Source: Ruegeria lacuscaerulensis (lineage in GTDB: Bacteria > Pseudomonadota > Alphaproteobacteria > Rhodobacterales > Rhodobacteraceae). Taken from it: a stretch of DNA of 64,000 nucleotides. Shown piece by piece: positions 17,595 through 26,352 of this stretch. The notes under the pieces were generated by a model, which worked only from the letters and a program-made list of their open reading frames with translations, was not told the origin of the DNA and ran no database searches. Position 1 is the stretch's first letter; the number at the start of each line of letters is the position of its first letter. The stretch is from assembly GCF_013034685.1 (NCBI RefSeq), contig NZ_WQGO01000002.1, positions 496,001-560,000 of the forward strand, given 5' to 3'. A program made the translations under genes and the position numbers.

Positions 17595-19394
17595 ATGCTC
17601 GTTTACTCGCCCCCGCTACGAGATGCCCGCTTTGTGGTTGAGGAAGTCCTGGATTACGACGCCCATCTCGATGCTTTGGACACCGATTTTGAGGCGGATG
17701 TGGACCTCATGACTGCGATCATGGAAGAAGCGGGCAAATTTGCCGAACAGGAAGTGGCGCCTTTGTACCGCATCGGCGACACCGAGGGATGCCGTCTGGA
17801 AAACGGGAATGTAAAAACTCCGACCGGATTTGCCGAGGCCTACGCGAAGTTTACAGAAAACGGATGGTCCTCGATCTCAGGCGATCCCGATTTTGGCGGG
17901 CAGGGTTTGCCTGCCTCTTTCGGAACCGCTGTCAGCGAGTTCATGGCAACTGCAAACTGGGCGTGGACAATGTACCCAGTCCTAAGCCACGGCGCGCTGG
18001 AGACCATCAACCGTCACGGCAGTATGGAGCAGAAGCAGAAATTTCTGGGGCCGCTCATCTCTGGCGATTGGACTGGCACAATGTGCCTTACGGAACCTCA
18101 GTGTGGTACAGATCTTGGGCTGGTTCGAACGCGTGCAGAGCCCAATGCGGACGGAAGCTATGCCATCACCGGAAGCAAGATCTTTATTTCCTGTGGCGAC
18201 CATGATCTGGCCGAAAACATTGTGCATATTGTTCTTGCCCGTCTGCCAGGCGCGCCCAAAGGAACAAAGGGTATCTCGCTGTTCATCGTGCCCAAGTTCA
18301 ACGTTGATGACGAAGGATCGGTCACGGACAGAAACGGAGTGGTGTGCAGTTCGCTGGAAGAAAAGCACGGCATCCACGGAAGCTCGACTTGTGTGTTGAA
18401 TTTCGATCAGGCCCGCGGGTTCCTGATTGGGCCCGAGAACCGGGGATTGGCGTGTATGTTCACTTTCATGAACGTCGCCCGTTTGGGTGTGGCACAACAA
18501 GGCGTTGCCCATGCGGAACGCGCGTACCAAGGTTCTTTGGCCTATGCACGCGAACGGTTGCAGATGCGCGCAGCCGAAGGTGCGCATCACCCCGAGCGGG
18601 CCGCTGACCCAATCATTGTTCATCCAGATGTCAGACGGATGTTGCTGACGCAACGAGCGGTTGCTGAAGGTGGCCGTTGTCTGGTTCTGCACTGCGCGAA
18701 GCTTGTGGATACAGTCGAAACCAGCGCCGACCCCGAAATGCGTCGGGCCGCAGACGCGATGCTGTCTCTTTTGACACCAATCGCCAAGGCGTTTCTAACA
18801 GAGGCCGGTTACGAGGCCGCATCCTATGGCGTTCAGATCTTTGGCGGGCATGGATACATCTCAGAATGGGGTATGGAGCAGAACCTGCGGGATGCGCGGA
18901 TTTCAACACTCTATGAGGGGACCACGGGAATCCAGGCTCTGGATCTTCTGGGTCGAAAAATCCTGTTGGATGGTGGCGCTGCACTAGGCAGTTTTATTGA
19001 TGAAATTCAGAGCTTTTGTCGGACGCACGCCGGAACAAAAAACTTGGGCGGTCTTCTTCAGACCTTGCACATGAAATGCGACGATTGGCGGAAGCTGACC
19101 CAGGAAATCGCTGTTGTCGCGCAGGCTGATCCGAATGAGGTTGGTGCGGCATCCGTCGACTATCTGATGTATTCGGGATACGTCACGTTATCTTTCTTCT
19201 GGGCGAAAAGTGCTGTCGCCGCGCAGCAGGCGCTAGACGCGGGTTCGACTGAGCTTTCATTTTACAAAGGTAAACTCGCAACCGCCAGATTCTGCTTTGA
19301 AAAGCTACTACCGCGCACCCTGTCGTTGGCTGCCAGTATTCAGAGCGGTTCGGATTCGTTGATGGAAATCGGCGAAGACGAGTTTGCGGCCTGA
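17595..19394 (+). CDS. Acyl-CoA dehydrogenase, DmdC-like
   Basis: 599-residue FAD enzyme of the long acyl-CoA dehydrogenase type with a C-terminal extension, the architecture of DmdC (3-methylmercaptopropionyl-CoA dehydrogenase) and related marine enzymes. Visible are the FAD/substrate motif CLTEPQCGTDLG, the segment GGHGYISEWGMEQNLRDARI and the catalytic glutamate at about residue 441 in LYEGTTGIQA. The ATG has an AGAGGAG site. Roseobacters carry several DmdC paralogues and this one is not beside dmdB or dmdD, so the substrate could be another short or medium acyl-CoA. Its regulator is probably the divergent AraC protein. Confidence 0.85.
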   Translation: MLVYSPPLRDARFVVEEVLDYDAHLDALDTDFEADVDLMTAIMEEAGKFAEQEVAPLYRIGDTEGCRLENGNVKTPTGFAEAYAKFTENGWSSISGDPDFGGQGLPASFGTAVSEFMATANWAWTMYPVLSHGALETINRHGSMEQKQKFLGPLISGDWTGTMCLTEPQCGTDLGLVRTRAEPNADGSYAITGSKIFISCGDHDLAENIVHIVLARLPGAPKGTKGISLFIVPKFNVDDEGSVTDRNGVVCSSLEEKHGIHGSSTCVLNFDQARGFLIGPENRGLACMFTFMNVARLGVAQQGVAHAERAYQGSLAYARERLQMRAAEGAHHPERAADPIIVHPDVRRMLLTQRAVAEGGRCLVLHCAKLVDTVETSADPEMRRAADAMLSLLTPIAKAFLTEAGYEAASYGVQIFGGHGYISEWGMEQNLRDARISTLYEGTTGIQALDLLGRKILLDGGAALGSFIDEIQSFCRTHAGTKNLGGLLQTLHMKCDDWRKLTQEIAVVAQADPNEVGAASVDYLMYSGYVTLSFFWAKSAVAAQQALDAGSTELSFYKGKLATARFCFEKLLPRTLSLAASIQSGSDSLMEIGEDEFAA

Positions 19395-19699
19395 ACGCTT
19401 TGCCGCGAACCTTGTTGGCACCTTTTACCCGAGTTTTAAGGCCGTTGTAGGCTGGCAATCCGGACGTTGCGGAACGGATTGCCAATCGCTGCCCAAGGGG
19501 CTTGGCCGTTCAGCGATTAATGACCTGAAAGTGACCTGACGTAATTTCGAAGCTTAGAGTGATGCGGCTTAAGATGTTGTTTTTAAATGAATAAGTAGTC
19601 TCACCGCGAATGCCGCAGTGCAGCAATTTTGTTGCAATGCAGCACCCGCAAGAGGTATATTCATCCTGTCAAGCAAACCTGACTGAAAAGGAGGCCAAA
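19395..19699. other. Phasin upstream region
   Basis: 305 bp between the acyl-CoA dehydrogenase and phasin genes. It contains the TGC-rich repeat at 19617-19643 and presumably the phasin promoter. No other gene is seen. Confidence 0.5.
19617..19643. promoter_or_regulatory. Candidate PhaR-type operator upstream of phasin
   Basis: An imperfect inverted repeat with TGC/GCA elements (GTGCAGCAA, spacer, TTGCAATGCAG) lies about 60-80 bp before the phasin start. PhaR regulators of Paracoccus and Rhodobacter bind TGC-rich palindromes at phaP promoters. No phaR gene is visible in this window, so the link is inference. Confidence 0.45.
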
Positions 19700-20143
19700 A
19701 TGGCTACGCCCAAAACTGCCGCAAAGGCACCCACATCGACCGAAGAAAAGAACGTTACCGCAATGGTTCAGTCCATCGCGGATTCGTACCAAGACGTTAC
19801 AAAGAACTTCAAAGGCTATGGCGAAAACCTGAGCCAGTACGGTTCGGTAGCAAACGAAACCATCCGTAAGACCTTTGATGGCATCGTTGCATTTGACCGG
19901 GCTCTGATCAATTTCGCCCGTGCCAACCTGGACAACACTGTTGAACATGGCCGCAACATTGCGAAAGCCGCCAGTGTTGCAAAAGTTGCCGAACAGCACC
20001 AGGCGTTCGTAATCAAGCAGATCGAAGCGGTCAGCGGTCAGATCAAAGACCTGAGCAACATCGCCGAAGAGCAAAGCAAAGCTGCTCTGGCGCCTTTGTT
20101 CAACGCTGTTGACGAAGCCGTGGCAAAGGCTGACAAAAAGTAA
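19700..20143 (+). CDS. phaP: Phasin, PHA granule-associated protein
   Basis: 147-residue largely helical, alanine- and lysine-rich protein of the phasin family. It coats polyhydroxyalkanoate granules and controls their size. Amphipathic helices span about residues 20-140, with the family-typical LINFARANLDNTVEHGR and QHQAFVIKQIEAVSGQIKDL segments. The ATG at 19700 follows a strong AAAAGGAGG site. A good intrinsic terminator follows at 20167. It is convergent with the fadD-phaC-phaZ operon, whose product it would coat. A short lysine-rich C-terminus (ADKK) is present. Confidence 0.9.
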   Translation: MATPKTAAKAPTSTEEKNVTAMVQSIADSYQDVTKNFKGYGENLSQYGSVANETIRKTFDGIVAFDRALINFARANLDNTVEHGRNIAKAASVAKVAEQHQAFVIKQIEAVSGQIKDLSNIAEEQSKAALAPLFNAVDEAVAKADKK

Positions 20144-20166
20144 GCCTTGCGCGAGTAAAGACAAAG

Positions 20167-20197
20167 AACCCGGTGTCCAGAGACATCGGGTTTTTTT
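20167..20197 (+). terminator. Intrinsic terminator of phaP
   Basis: An 11-bp stem (20167-20177 with 20182-20192, one wobble pair) with a 4-nt loop is followed by a run of seven T. It ends just before the stop codon of the convergent DUF445 gene and could act in both directions. Confidence 0.85.
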
Positions 20198-20198
20198 A

Positions 20199-21422
20199 TT
20201 AGCTGAAAAGGTGCTCGACGGAAAACAGAACACCGCCGATCGCAGACCCAAGCAGTGACCCGTTGATACGGATGAACTGAAGATCTTTGCCTGTTTCGGT
20301 TTCAAAACGCTCGACCAACAGGTCCGGATCCCATTCTGATATGGTTTGGGTTACAAATGATCCAACAAGCGGGCGAACTTCGGGCAGCAAGCTGTCTGCG
20401 AAACGTGCAATCGTATCGTCCGCTTTTGCTTGCAGAACTGGATTCTGCGTTAGATCTTGTGCGGTCTTGCGCAGCGACGCCTGAATTGCGTCCATGGCTT
20501 CCTGGCTGTCCAGATAGTCAGCAAACTTGTTTTTAAGGTTGCAGATCAGATCGCGAAGCTTTCCTTCAAACGCGTCATTTTGGGTGTAGTCTTGCACGAC
20601 ACTATCAATGATTGTTTGCAACTGATCGGTCTTCGAGACATTGCGCAGGATGTCCGAGGCAGCCTGTTCAAAATCCAGACGCAACTCGCTTTCGGGTTTC
20701 GCAAGTTCGTCCAGAACCGAGATCAACCCATTCACAATAAGTTCGGACGCGTTTCGATCCAGCCGGGACGCGATCCACCAGCGGCTGTTGTCCCGCACAA
20801 GCCTGCGAACGGCGCTATGGTTTTCTTCGACGGTTTCTCTCAAAAAAAAGACGACGCGTGTCAGCGTTGGTCCGGTCAACCCATATTGGAGGAGTTTTGA
20901 TATTTCGGACGCCATTTTAGGATCCGCAGAGGCTTCGTGAATCAGTCTGCGGATCATTTTGCTCAGAACAGCCTGCACGTCGTCATTCAGGTCTGCCCTC
21001 AGGGCCTGGTTCAGGCCAGATATGAGGCGCCTGACAAGATAGTCAGCACGATCGCCTTCCAGAAACCAAATTGCGATCTTTTTAGATATCTCACTGTTTC
21101 GCAATTTGCTCACGATCAGATCGGATTGCAGGAAATTGTCTTCGATGAAGCGCCCGACATTGACCGCGACACGCTGCTGATTTCTTGGAAGAAGGGCTGT
21201 GTGGGGGATAGGTACGCCCAAAGGGTGCCGAAACAGGGCAACGACGGCAAACCAATCCGCCAGCGCGCCGACGATTCCAGCACCGGCGGCGGCCCTAAGC
21301 AGCTTTGTTGGCCACCCTGGATCCGTTGCCGTGAATGTCGCGAGATAGATCAAAACAAGGGTAATAAGGATGCCTGTTGCCGCAAGGCGCATTTCCCGTA
21401 GACCAAGGCCCTGCCGTGCCAT
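20199..21422 (-). CDS. DUF445 (YjiN-like) membrane protein
   Basis: 407-residue protein of the DUF445 family. Two N-terminal membrane helices (about residues 12-60) carry the family motif GALADWFAVVALFRHPLG, followed by a long helical region and a final membrane segment (LLGSAIGGVLF). The function is not established. I chose the ATG at 21422, with GAGGAAG about 8 nt upstream; a TTG at 21437 overlapping the phaZ stop is the alternative. It is the last gene of the fadD-phaJ-phaC-phaZ operon, an association that may be incidental. Confidence 0.85.
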   Translation of the reverse strand: MARQGLGLREMRLAATGILITLVLIYLATFTATDPGWPTKLLRAAAGAGIVGALADWFAVVALFRHPLGVPIPHTALLPRNQQRVAVNVGRFIEDNFLQSDLIVSKLRNSEISKKIAIWFLEGDRADYLVRRLISGLNQALRADLNDDVQAVLSKMIRRLIHEASADPKMASEISKLLQYGLTGPTLTRVVFFLRETVEENHSAVRRLVRDNSRWWIASRLDRNASELIVNGLISVLDELAKPESELRLDFEQAASDILRNVSKTDQLQTIIDSVVQDYTQNDAFEGKLRDLICNLKNKFADYLDSQEAMDAIQASLRKTAQDLTQNPVLQAKADDTIARFADSLLPEVRPLVGSFVTQTISEWDPDLLVERFETETGKDLQFIRINGSLLGSAIGGVLFSVEHLFS

Positions 21423-21433
21423 GCCCAGCTTCC

Positions 21434-22264
21434 TCAATGGCCGTCCTTAATGAACTGCTCGACACGCTGTGCTGTTTGTTCAGGCATGGTTACCATAAAC
21501 AGATGTCCGCATGGCAGAACTTCAAGCTTGCCGTGGGCCAGGCGGTTGGCAAGAATGCGGCCATTGACGACAGGGACGATTGGGTCGTCTTCACCCATCA
21601 AGACCAGAGCAGGCATTTTCAGTTTGGGAAGGTAGTGCCAGCTGGTCCACCCTACCATCGCGGAAAGCTGGTAAAGGTAACCGACTGGTGTGCCGTGGTC
21701 CAAAGCATCTGAGAACTCACGCATGAGTTCTTCCTGAACGGCAACAGTTCCGCCATACAGCGTCATTGCGTTGTCGATCATGAAGGATGCATCACTGTGA
21801 CGCTTGGGGGTCATCATCTTCAACAGGGTTTTCGGCGACCCCGGAATCATGATTGCCCCGGCGGCCGTTGCCGCTAGGGTCAGAGACAAGACACGGTGAT
21901 CGTACATATAGGCAAACTGCTGCGCTGCACCGCCACCCCATGAAACACCGAAGACGTGGACGTTCTCAATTTCAAGCTGATTGAGCAGGGTGGCCGCGAT
22001 GTCGGCGACATGAGACAGTCGATAGGGCAAGGTTGGCGTTGGCGTGCCGCCAACACCGGGGACGTCGAATATGATCACCCTGACATTGTCAAAGCTGCTG
22101 ATGAAGCGATTGGCGCTTTCGATATTTGCGCCAATCCCGTTGAACAACAGCAAAGTCTGCTCGGCATTCTCCGGGTGGTAATCGGCATACCGCACGGGCC
22201 TTCCCCACACGCTGGCGGTGGCTATCTTTACCGTTGTCTCTTCAGCGATCAGCTTCGTTCTCAT
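21434..22264 (-). CDS. phaZ: Poly(3-hydroxyalkanoate) depolymerase (intracellular, mcl type)
   Basis: 276-residue alpha/beta-hydrolase matching the intracellular medium-chain PHA depolymerase family, whose usual length is near 280. The catalytic triad is readable as Ser108 in GVSWGG, Asp227 in GEDDPIVP and His254 in PCGHLFM. It hydrolyses stored polymer to 3-hydroxyacids. The ATG overlaps the phaC stop (ATGA). The phaC-phaZ adjacency is that of Pseudomonas medium-chain PHA clusters. Confidence 0.88.
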   Translation of the reverse strand: MRTKLIAEETTVKIATASVWGRPVRYADYHPENAEQTLLLFNGIGANIESANRFISSFDNVRVIIFDVPGVGGTPTPTLPYRLSHVADIAATLLNQLEIENVHVFGVSWGGGAAQQFAYMYDHRVLSLTLAATAAGAIMIPGSPKTLLKMMTPKRHSDASFMIDNAMTLYGGTVAVQEELMREFSDALDHGTPVGYLYQLSAMVGWTSWHYLPKLKMPALVLMGEDDPIVPVVNGRILANRLAHGKLEVLPCGHLFMVTMPEQTAQRVEQFIKDGH

Positions 22265-23898
22265 GCCTTACCTGCTTTTTGATGAACATAATTTCCAGGC
22301 GCGGCACAAAGGGCTGGAAAGTCCTTGCTTCCGGTTGATGCCGGAGCAGATATCTCTTTGCCGGATCGTTTACTCAACCATTCGGCCCAATGCAGCCACC
22401 ATGTACCGTCGACTTCGGTGCCTTGCTGAACAAAGGTTTCCGAGTCCTTGGGCGGGTTGGCCATGCGTTGAAATTTGGCCTTGCGGTTCGTCGGTGGGTT
22501 TACAATGGCTTGAATATGACCGCTGGAGCTGAGAACAAACTCAGAGGTTCCCCCCAGCATGTTCACGGTGCGATAGCAGCCCTCCCACGGTGTAATGTGA
22601 TCCGTGGTGCCACCCAGTACGAATGAATCGCAGGTGATTTTTGACAGATCAGCGGTTTCACCCAACACTTGGCTTACACCGTTCTTCAACCCGTTGGCTT
22701 CCAGAAGCGCCATGAAGTCGCCATGCAAAGCAGCGGACATATTGGTCGTGTCGTCATTCCAGTAAAGGATGTCAAAGGCAGGCGGGTTCTGGCCCATTAG
22801 ATAATTGTTGATCCAATAGGACCAAATCAGATCATTCGGTCGCAGCCATGCAAATACCTTGGCCAGATCACTGCCCTCGATAACCCCTTTAGTCTTTGAA
22901 ATCATCTTGGCCAGGGCGAGGATTTCCAGGTTTGCGAACAGACCCATTGAGGTGTTTGCGGCGCCATCGGTGTCCAGAATGGTGACCAAGAAGGTGGCGC
23001 TTGCGGCGCGGTCTATGCCTTTCGCGGCCCAATAGCTCAGCAACATCGACATCGTGATCCCACCCGAGCAGGCGCCCGCGACGTGGATCTTGTCCGAACC
23101 ACTGACTTTGGCCACGATTTCTGAAGCTTCGTCCAGAGAACGGACATATTCGTCAAGCCCATAGTCAGCGTCTTCTGGGCCAGGGTTGCGCCACGATACG
23201 ATGAAAACCGTAAAGCCTTCGCGCACCAGAAATTCGACAAGGCTCCGCTCGGGTGACAAATCCCAGACATAGAACTTGTTGATCTGAGGTGGCACGATCA
23301 GGATCGGCGTAGCTTTGATCTTTTCGGTTTGGGGCGCGTATTGAATCAACTCGCGCAGGCTGTCGCGGTGGATGACATCCCCTTTTGTGATGCCCAGATT
23401 TTCTCCGACGGTGAATTTCGAACGGTCAACCGAGGATGGCATCCCGTTGTTATTGACGACATCATCGATGAAGTTCCGAAACCCGGCCACCACGTTTTCG
23501 CCGCCAGTTTCCAGAGTTTTCTTCATCGCCGCGGGGTTACCCATCAGCACATTGGTCGGCGACCAGGTGTCCAAAAAGGTGTTGGTGAGCAAACGAAGAC
23601 GTTCTGTGTCACGGTGGTCCAGATCCAGGTCGTCTATGCCCTTCATGGCATTGCGACACCAGGCAATGTAGCTTTCCTTGAGAGCACGATACGCCGGATT
23701 GCTGTCCCAGACCGGGTCGGCAAAGCGCTTGTCCGTAGTTTCGGATTTTGCAGTGCTCAGGCCACTGAATACGCTGAAAAGCTCGTTGCTCGTGTTCATG
23801 CCCATGCGCATCAGCTCCATGGGATGCTTTGCCAGTGCGCCATAGAAATTCGAGATCGAGCCGGCGAAACCTTCGTCTTTGGGGTCTTTGTCAGACAT
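22261..23898 (-). CDS. phaC: PHA synthase, class II-like
   Basis: 545-residue polyhydroxyalkanoate synthase. The lipase-like box is GACSGG with the nucleophile Cys277, and Asp433 (TTDHITPW) and His461 (SGHIQAI) complete the triad. Length and the adjacent phaZ fit the class II (medium-chain) type better than the class I enzymes usual in Rhodobacterales. It polymerises (R)-3-hydroxyacyl-CoA. An AGGAGA site precedes the ATG. The hydratase upstream could supply its monomers. Substrate range cannot be settled from sequence. Confidence 0.9.
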   Translation of the reverse strand: MSDKDPKDEGFAGSISNFYGALAKHPMELMRMGMNTSNELFSVFSGLSTAKSETTDKRFADPVWDSNPAYRALKESYIAWCRNAMKGIDDLDLDHRDTERLRLLTNTFLDTWSPTNVLMGNPAAMKKTLETGGENVVAGFRNFIDDVVNNNGMPSSVDRSKFTVGENLGITKGDVIHRDSLRELIQYAPQTEKIKATPILIVPPQINKFYVWDLSPERSLVEFLVREGFTVFIVSWRNPGPEDADYGLDEYVRSLDEASEIVAKVSGSDKIHVAGACSGGITMSMLLSYWAAKGIDRAASATFLVTILDTDGAANTSMGLFANLEILALAKMISKTKGVIEGSDLAKVFAWLRPNDLIWSYWINNYLMGQNPPAFDILYWNDDTTNMSAALHGDFMALLEANGLKNGVSQVLGETADLSKITCDSFVLGGTTDHITPWEGCYRTVNMLGGTSEFVLSSSGHIQAIVNPPTNRKAKFQRMANPPKDSETFVQQGTEVDGTWWLHWAEWLSKRSGKEISAPASTGSKDFPALCAAPGNYVHQKAGKA

Positions 23899-23924
23899 AT
23901 CTTTGTTCTCCTGTTTTCGGAGTT

Positions 23925-24404
23925 TTAGCTAAAGGCCATCGCCAGAGTTTCGGCGATCAAAGCCGGCTTTTCCGCTCCGACCACCTGTGCCGTGACGGTC
24001 GAGTGGATCATGATACGATTGCCGTCTTTGCGCTCGACACCAGTTAGAACAGCCGAGATTTCGACGTCAGCGCCGCTGGGAACCGGTGACAGAAAACGCA
24101 CCTTGTCCAACCCATAGTTCATCACACCTTTGCTGCCCTCCGGCACGATGCCCAAGTCCATCTGGGCTGCGGCCAGCATCGATAGGGTCAGGTAGCCATG
24201 AGCGATGGGGCCGCCAAAGGGGCTATGGGTCTTTGCCCGCTCGGCATCCACGTGGATCCATTGCTGATCGCCGGTTACGTCCGCGAATCCTTGAATGCGC
24301 TCTTGATCAACAGTTACCGGATCACTGGGGCCGAAAACACGGCCCACATGATCCTCGATATTCTCAACAGTGTAGGCGTCGGGAAAATTCTTTGTCTGAG
24401 TCAT
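23925..24404 (-). CDS. MaoC-family hydratase, PhaJ-like
   Basis: 159-residue single hot-dog-fold MaoC protein. The hydratase-2 motif is visible as FADVTGDQQWIHVD, with the catalytic Asp and His in place, followed by PIAHGYLTLSML. Such proteins hydrate enoyl-CoA to (R)-3-hydroxyacyl-CoA, which in this operon would divert beta-oxidation intermediates to the PHA synthase encoded 26 nt downstream. It starts 3 nt after the fadD stop. NodN-like proteins share this fold, so the exact reaction remains open. Confidence 0.82.
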   Translation of the reverse strand: MTQTKNFPDAYTVENIEDHVGRVFGPSDPVTVDQERIQGFADVTGDQQWIHVDAERAKTHSPFGGPIAHGYLTLSMLAAAQMDLGIVPEGSKGVMNYGLDKVRFLSPVPSGADVEISAVLTGVERKDGNRIMIHSTVTAQVVGAEKPALIAETLAMAFS

Positions 24405-24407
24405 CGT

Positions 24408-26039
24408 TCACAACTCCCGCAAGTCTTTTCTAAGGATTTTGCCCACGGTTGATTTGGGCAATTCGTCAAGGAACCGGATCTGTTTAGGAACTTTGTACCC
24501 GGCCAGTCCTTGACGGCAATGTTCAATTACCTGATCCGACGTAAGGTCAGAGCCGTTGGCGAGACTGATGAACAAACGGATCGCCTCGCCTGTTTTCTCG
24601 TCCGGCACTCCGATTGCGGCGCATTCGGCAACATCGTCCAACATGGCCACATGGGCTTCGATTTCATTCGGATACACATTGAAGCCCGAGACCAGAACCA
24701 TGTCTTTCTTTCGGTCCACAATTTTGATCAGGCCATTTTCGTCCCGCACACCGATATCGCCGGTTCGGAAGTAGCCATCTTCGGTAAAGTTCGATGCAGT
24801 TTCTTCCGGGCGGTTCCAATAACCCTGCATGACCTGCGGACCTTTGGCACAAATCTCACCCGCTTCACCAACGCCGACCTGATGATCATCTTCGTCCAGA
24901 AAAATGATATCAGTCGAAGGCAGCGCATACCCCACGGCGGCCGAGAACTCTTCCTGCCCCATCGGGTTCAGCGTCAGCACCGGAGAGGTTTCGGACATGC
25001 CATAACCTTCCAGCACGTGATGGCCGGTTACTTCTTTCCAGCGGTTTGAAACGGCTTCCTGAACCGGTGCGCCGCCGCCGATCATCGCGCGGTAGTTCGA
25101 GAAATCAATGTCCTTCAGACCTGGATGGGCTGCCAACCCGGCAATCAGTGTGTTTACGGCAGTCGATACCGTAAAACCACTGTCGCGATAGGCCGAAATC
25201 AGCTGTTCTGGATCACGCGGGTTAGCCACCAGATAGTTTGTCGCCCCGATCGAACTGTAGGTGATCATATTCACCATCAACGCAAAGATATGATAGAGTG
25301 GCAGGGGGGTTACAACGACCTCTTGCCCGTGCCGCATGGCTTCCGGCAACGCGGCTTTGGTCTGCTCGGTGTTGGCCACAAGGTTGCGATGGGTCAAAAC
25401 GGCTGCTTTAGACAGTCCGGTTGTACCACCGGTGTATTGCAGAAACAGCAAGTCATCCCCGGTGATCACCGGTGGATCAAAGTCCAGTTCTTCACCGTCA
25501 TCCAGCAATTCGGCAAAGCGCAGCGTGTTTGACAGCCGCTCATCAACTGGCGGGCTTGGAATTTTGGTTGTTGTGGTGTCGCCCAGATCAATCGTGATCA
25601 CCGTCTTGATTGGTGTGTTGTCCACCACTTCAGCCAGCGTGGAAGTCGAGCCGCCAAAGACCACGATGATCTCGGCACCGGCGTCGTTCAACTGATGTTC
25701 CAACTCATGCGGCGTGTACATCGGATTGACGTTCACCTGCACGCCACCGGCGCGAATGATACCCAGCATAGCAATCGGGAACGCCAGAATATTCGGTGCC
25801 ATCAGCGCAATGCGATCGCCCTTCTTGACGCCCAGTTTGGCTTGCAGAACCGCCGCAAAATCACGCGACAGCCGATCCGCTTCGGCGTAGGAAAGGCTTC
25901 CGCCGAGCCCGACGTATGCTGTCTTTTCGGGATATGTCAGGAAGGCCTGTTCGAACATCTCAACAACCGAGCTGTAGCTGTTGGGATCTATTTCGATCTG
26001 CATGTCCGGCCAAATGTTCTGTTGCGTGATTTCGCCCAT
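24408..26039 (-). CDS. fadD: Long-chain fatty-acid-CoA ligase
   Basis: 543-residue AMP-forming acyl-CoA synthetase. The P-loop motif YTGGTTGLSKAAVLTH, the core motif GYGMSETSP, the GYFRTGDIG segment and the terminal lysine motif PKSTVGKILRKDLREL are all present. It activates fatty acids as CoA esters. I chose the ATG at 26039 (MGEITQQNIW), which has a GGAGGAG site at correct spacing. It is first in an operon with a hydratase, PHA synthase and depolymerase, so it probably feeds fatty acids into PHA storage. Confidence 0.92.
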   Translation of the reverse strand: MGEITQQNIWPDMQIEIDPNSYSSVVEMFEQAFLTYPEKTAYVGLGGSLSYAEADRLSRDFAAVLQAKLGVKKGDRIALMAPNILAFPIAMLGIIRAGGVQVNVNPMYTPHELEHQLNDAGAEIIVVFGGSTSTLAEVVDNTPIKTVITIDLGDTTTTKIPSPPVDERLSNTLRFAELLDDGEELDFDPPVITGDDLLFLQYTGGTTGLSKAAVLTHRNLVANTEQTKAALPEAMRHGQEVVVTPLPLYHIFALMVNMITYSSIGATNYLVANPRDPEQLISAYRDSGFTVSTAVNTLIAGLAAHPGLKDIDFSNYRAMIGGGAPVQEAVSNRWKEVTGHHVLEGYGMSETSPVLTLNPMGQEEFSAAVGYALPSTDIIFLDEDDHQVGVGEAGEICAKGPQVMQGYWNRPEETASNFTEDGYFRTGDIGVRDENGLIKIVDRKKDMVLVSGFNVYPNEIEAHVAMLDDVAECAAIGVPDEKTGEAIRLFISLANGSDLTSDQVIEHCRQGLAGYKVPKQIRFLDELPKSTVGKILRKDLREL

Positions 26040-26352
26040 TTTTATCTCCTCCGAAAACTCTATCAGCGCCACCACCACGAATAGATGGCGACGTTAGTGC
26101 TCAACGCTGGTGTGAAAAATCCTCTCGAAGCGGGCTTTTCTCAATGATATTCGAGGACGAATACCCGACATGCGAGGACATTTCGGGATAGTTCGAGTTA
26201 CCGCGTTTGATCCTGTAATTTTGCTAGGAAAGTCCCTTTGGAAAGGAGAATGCGGGTATTTGCCGATTGGCAATCGTCGCACTAGTTCCATGCAATCTGA
26301 TCATTAGTTTTTGGAGATGGGTATAGGGGGTCTGAATGCTTTTGACCAATGC
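26040..26352. other. fadD operon upstream region with repeats
   Basis: 313 bp between the fadD start and the 3' end of the IclR gene. It holds CGAGGAC twice, 21 bp apart (26152-26158 and 26173-26179), and a small inverted repeat ATTCG/CGAAT (26149-26162). These are candidate regulator sites. A 65-codon frame on the minus strand is not convincing as a gene. Confidence 0.4.

Noticed and set aside
26094..26291. 65-codon minus-strand frame upstream of fadD
   Set aside because: No family match and it lies over probable regulatory repeats.
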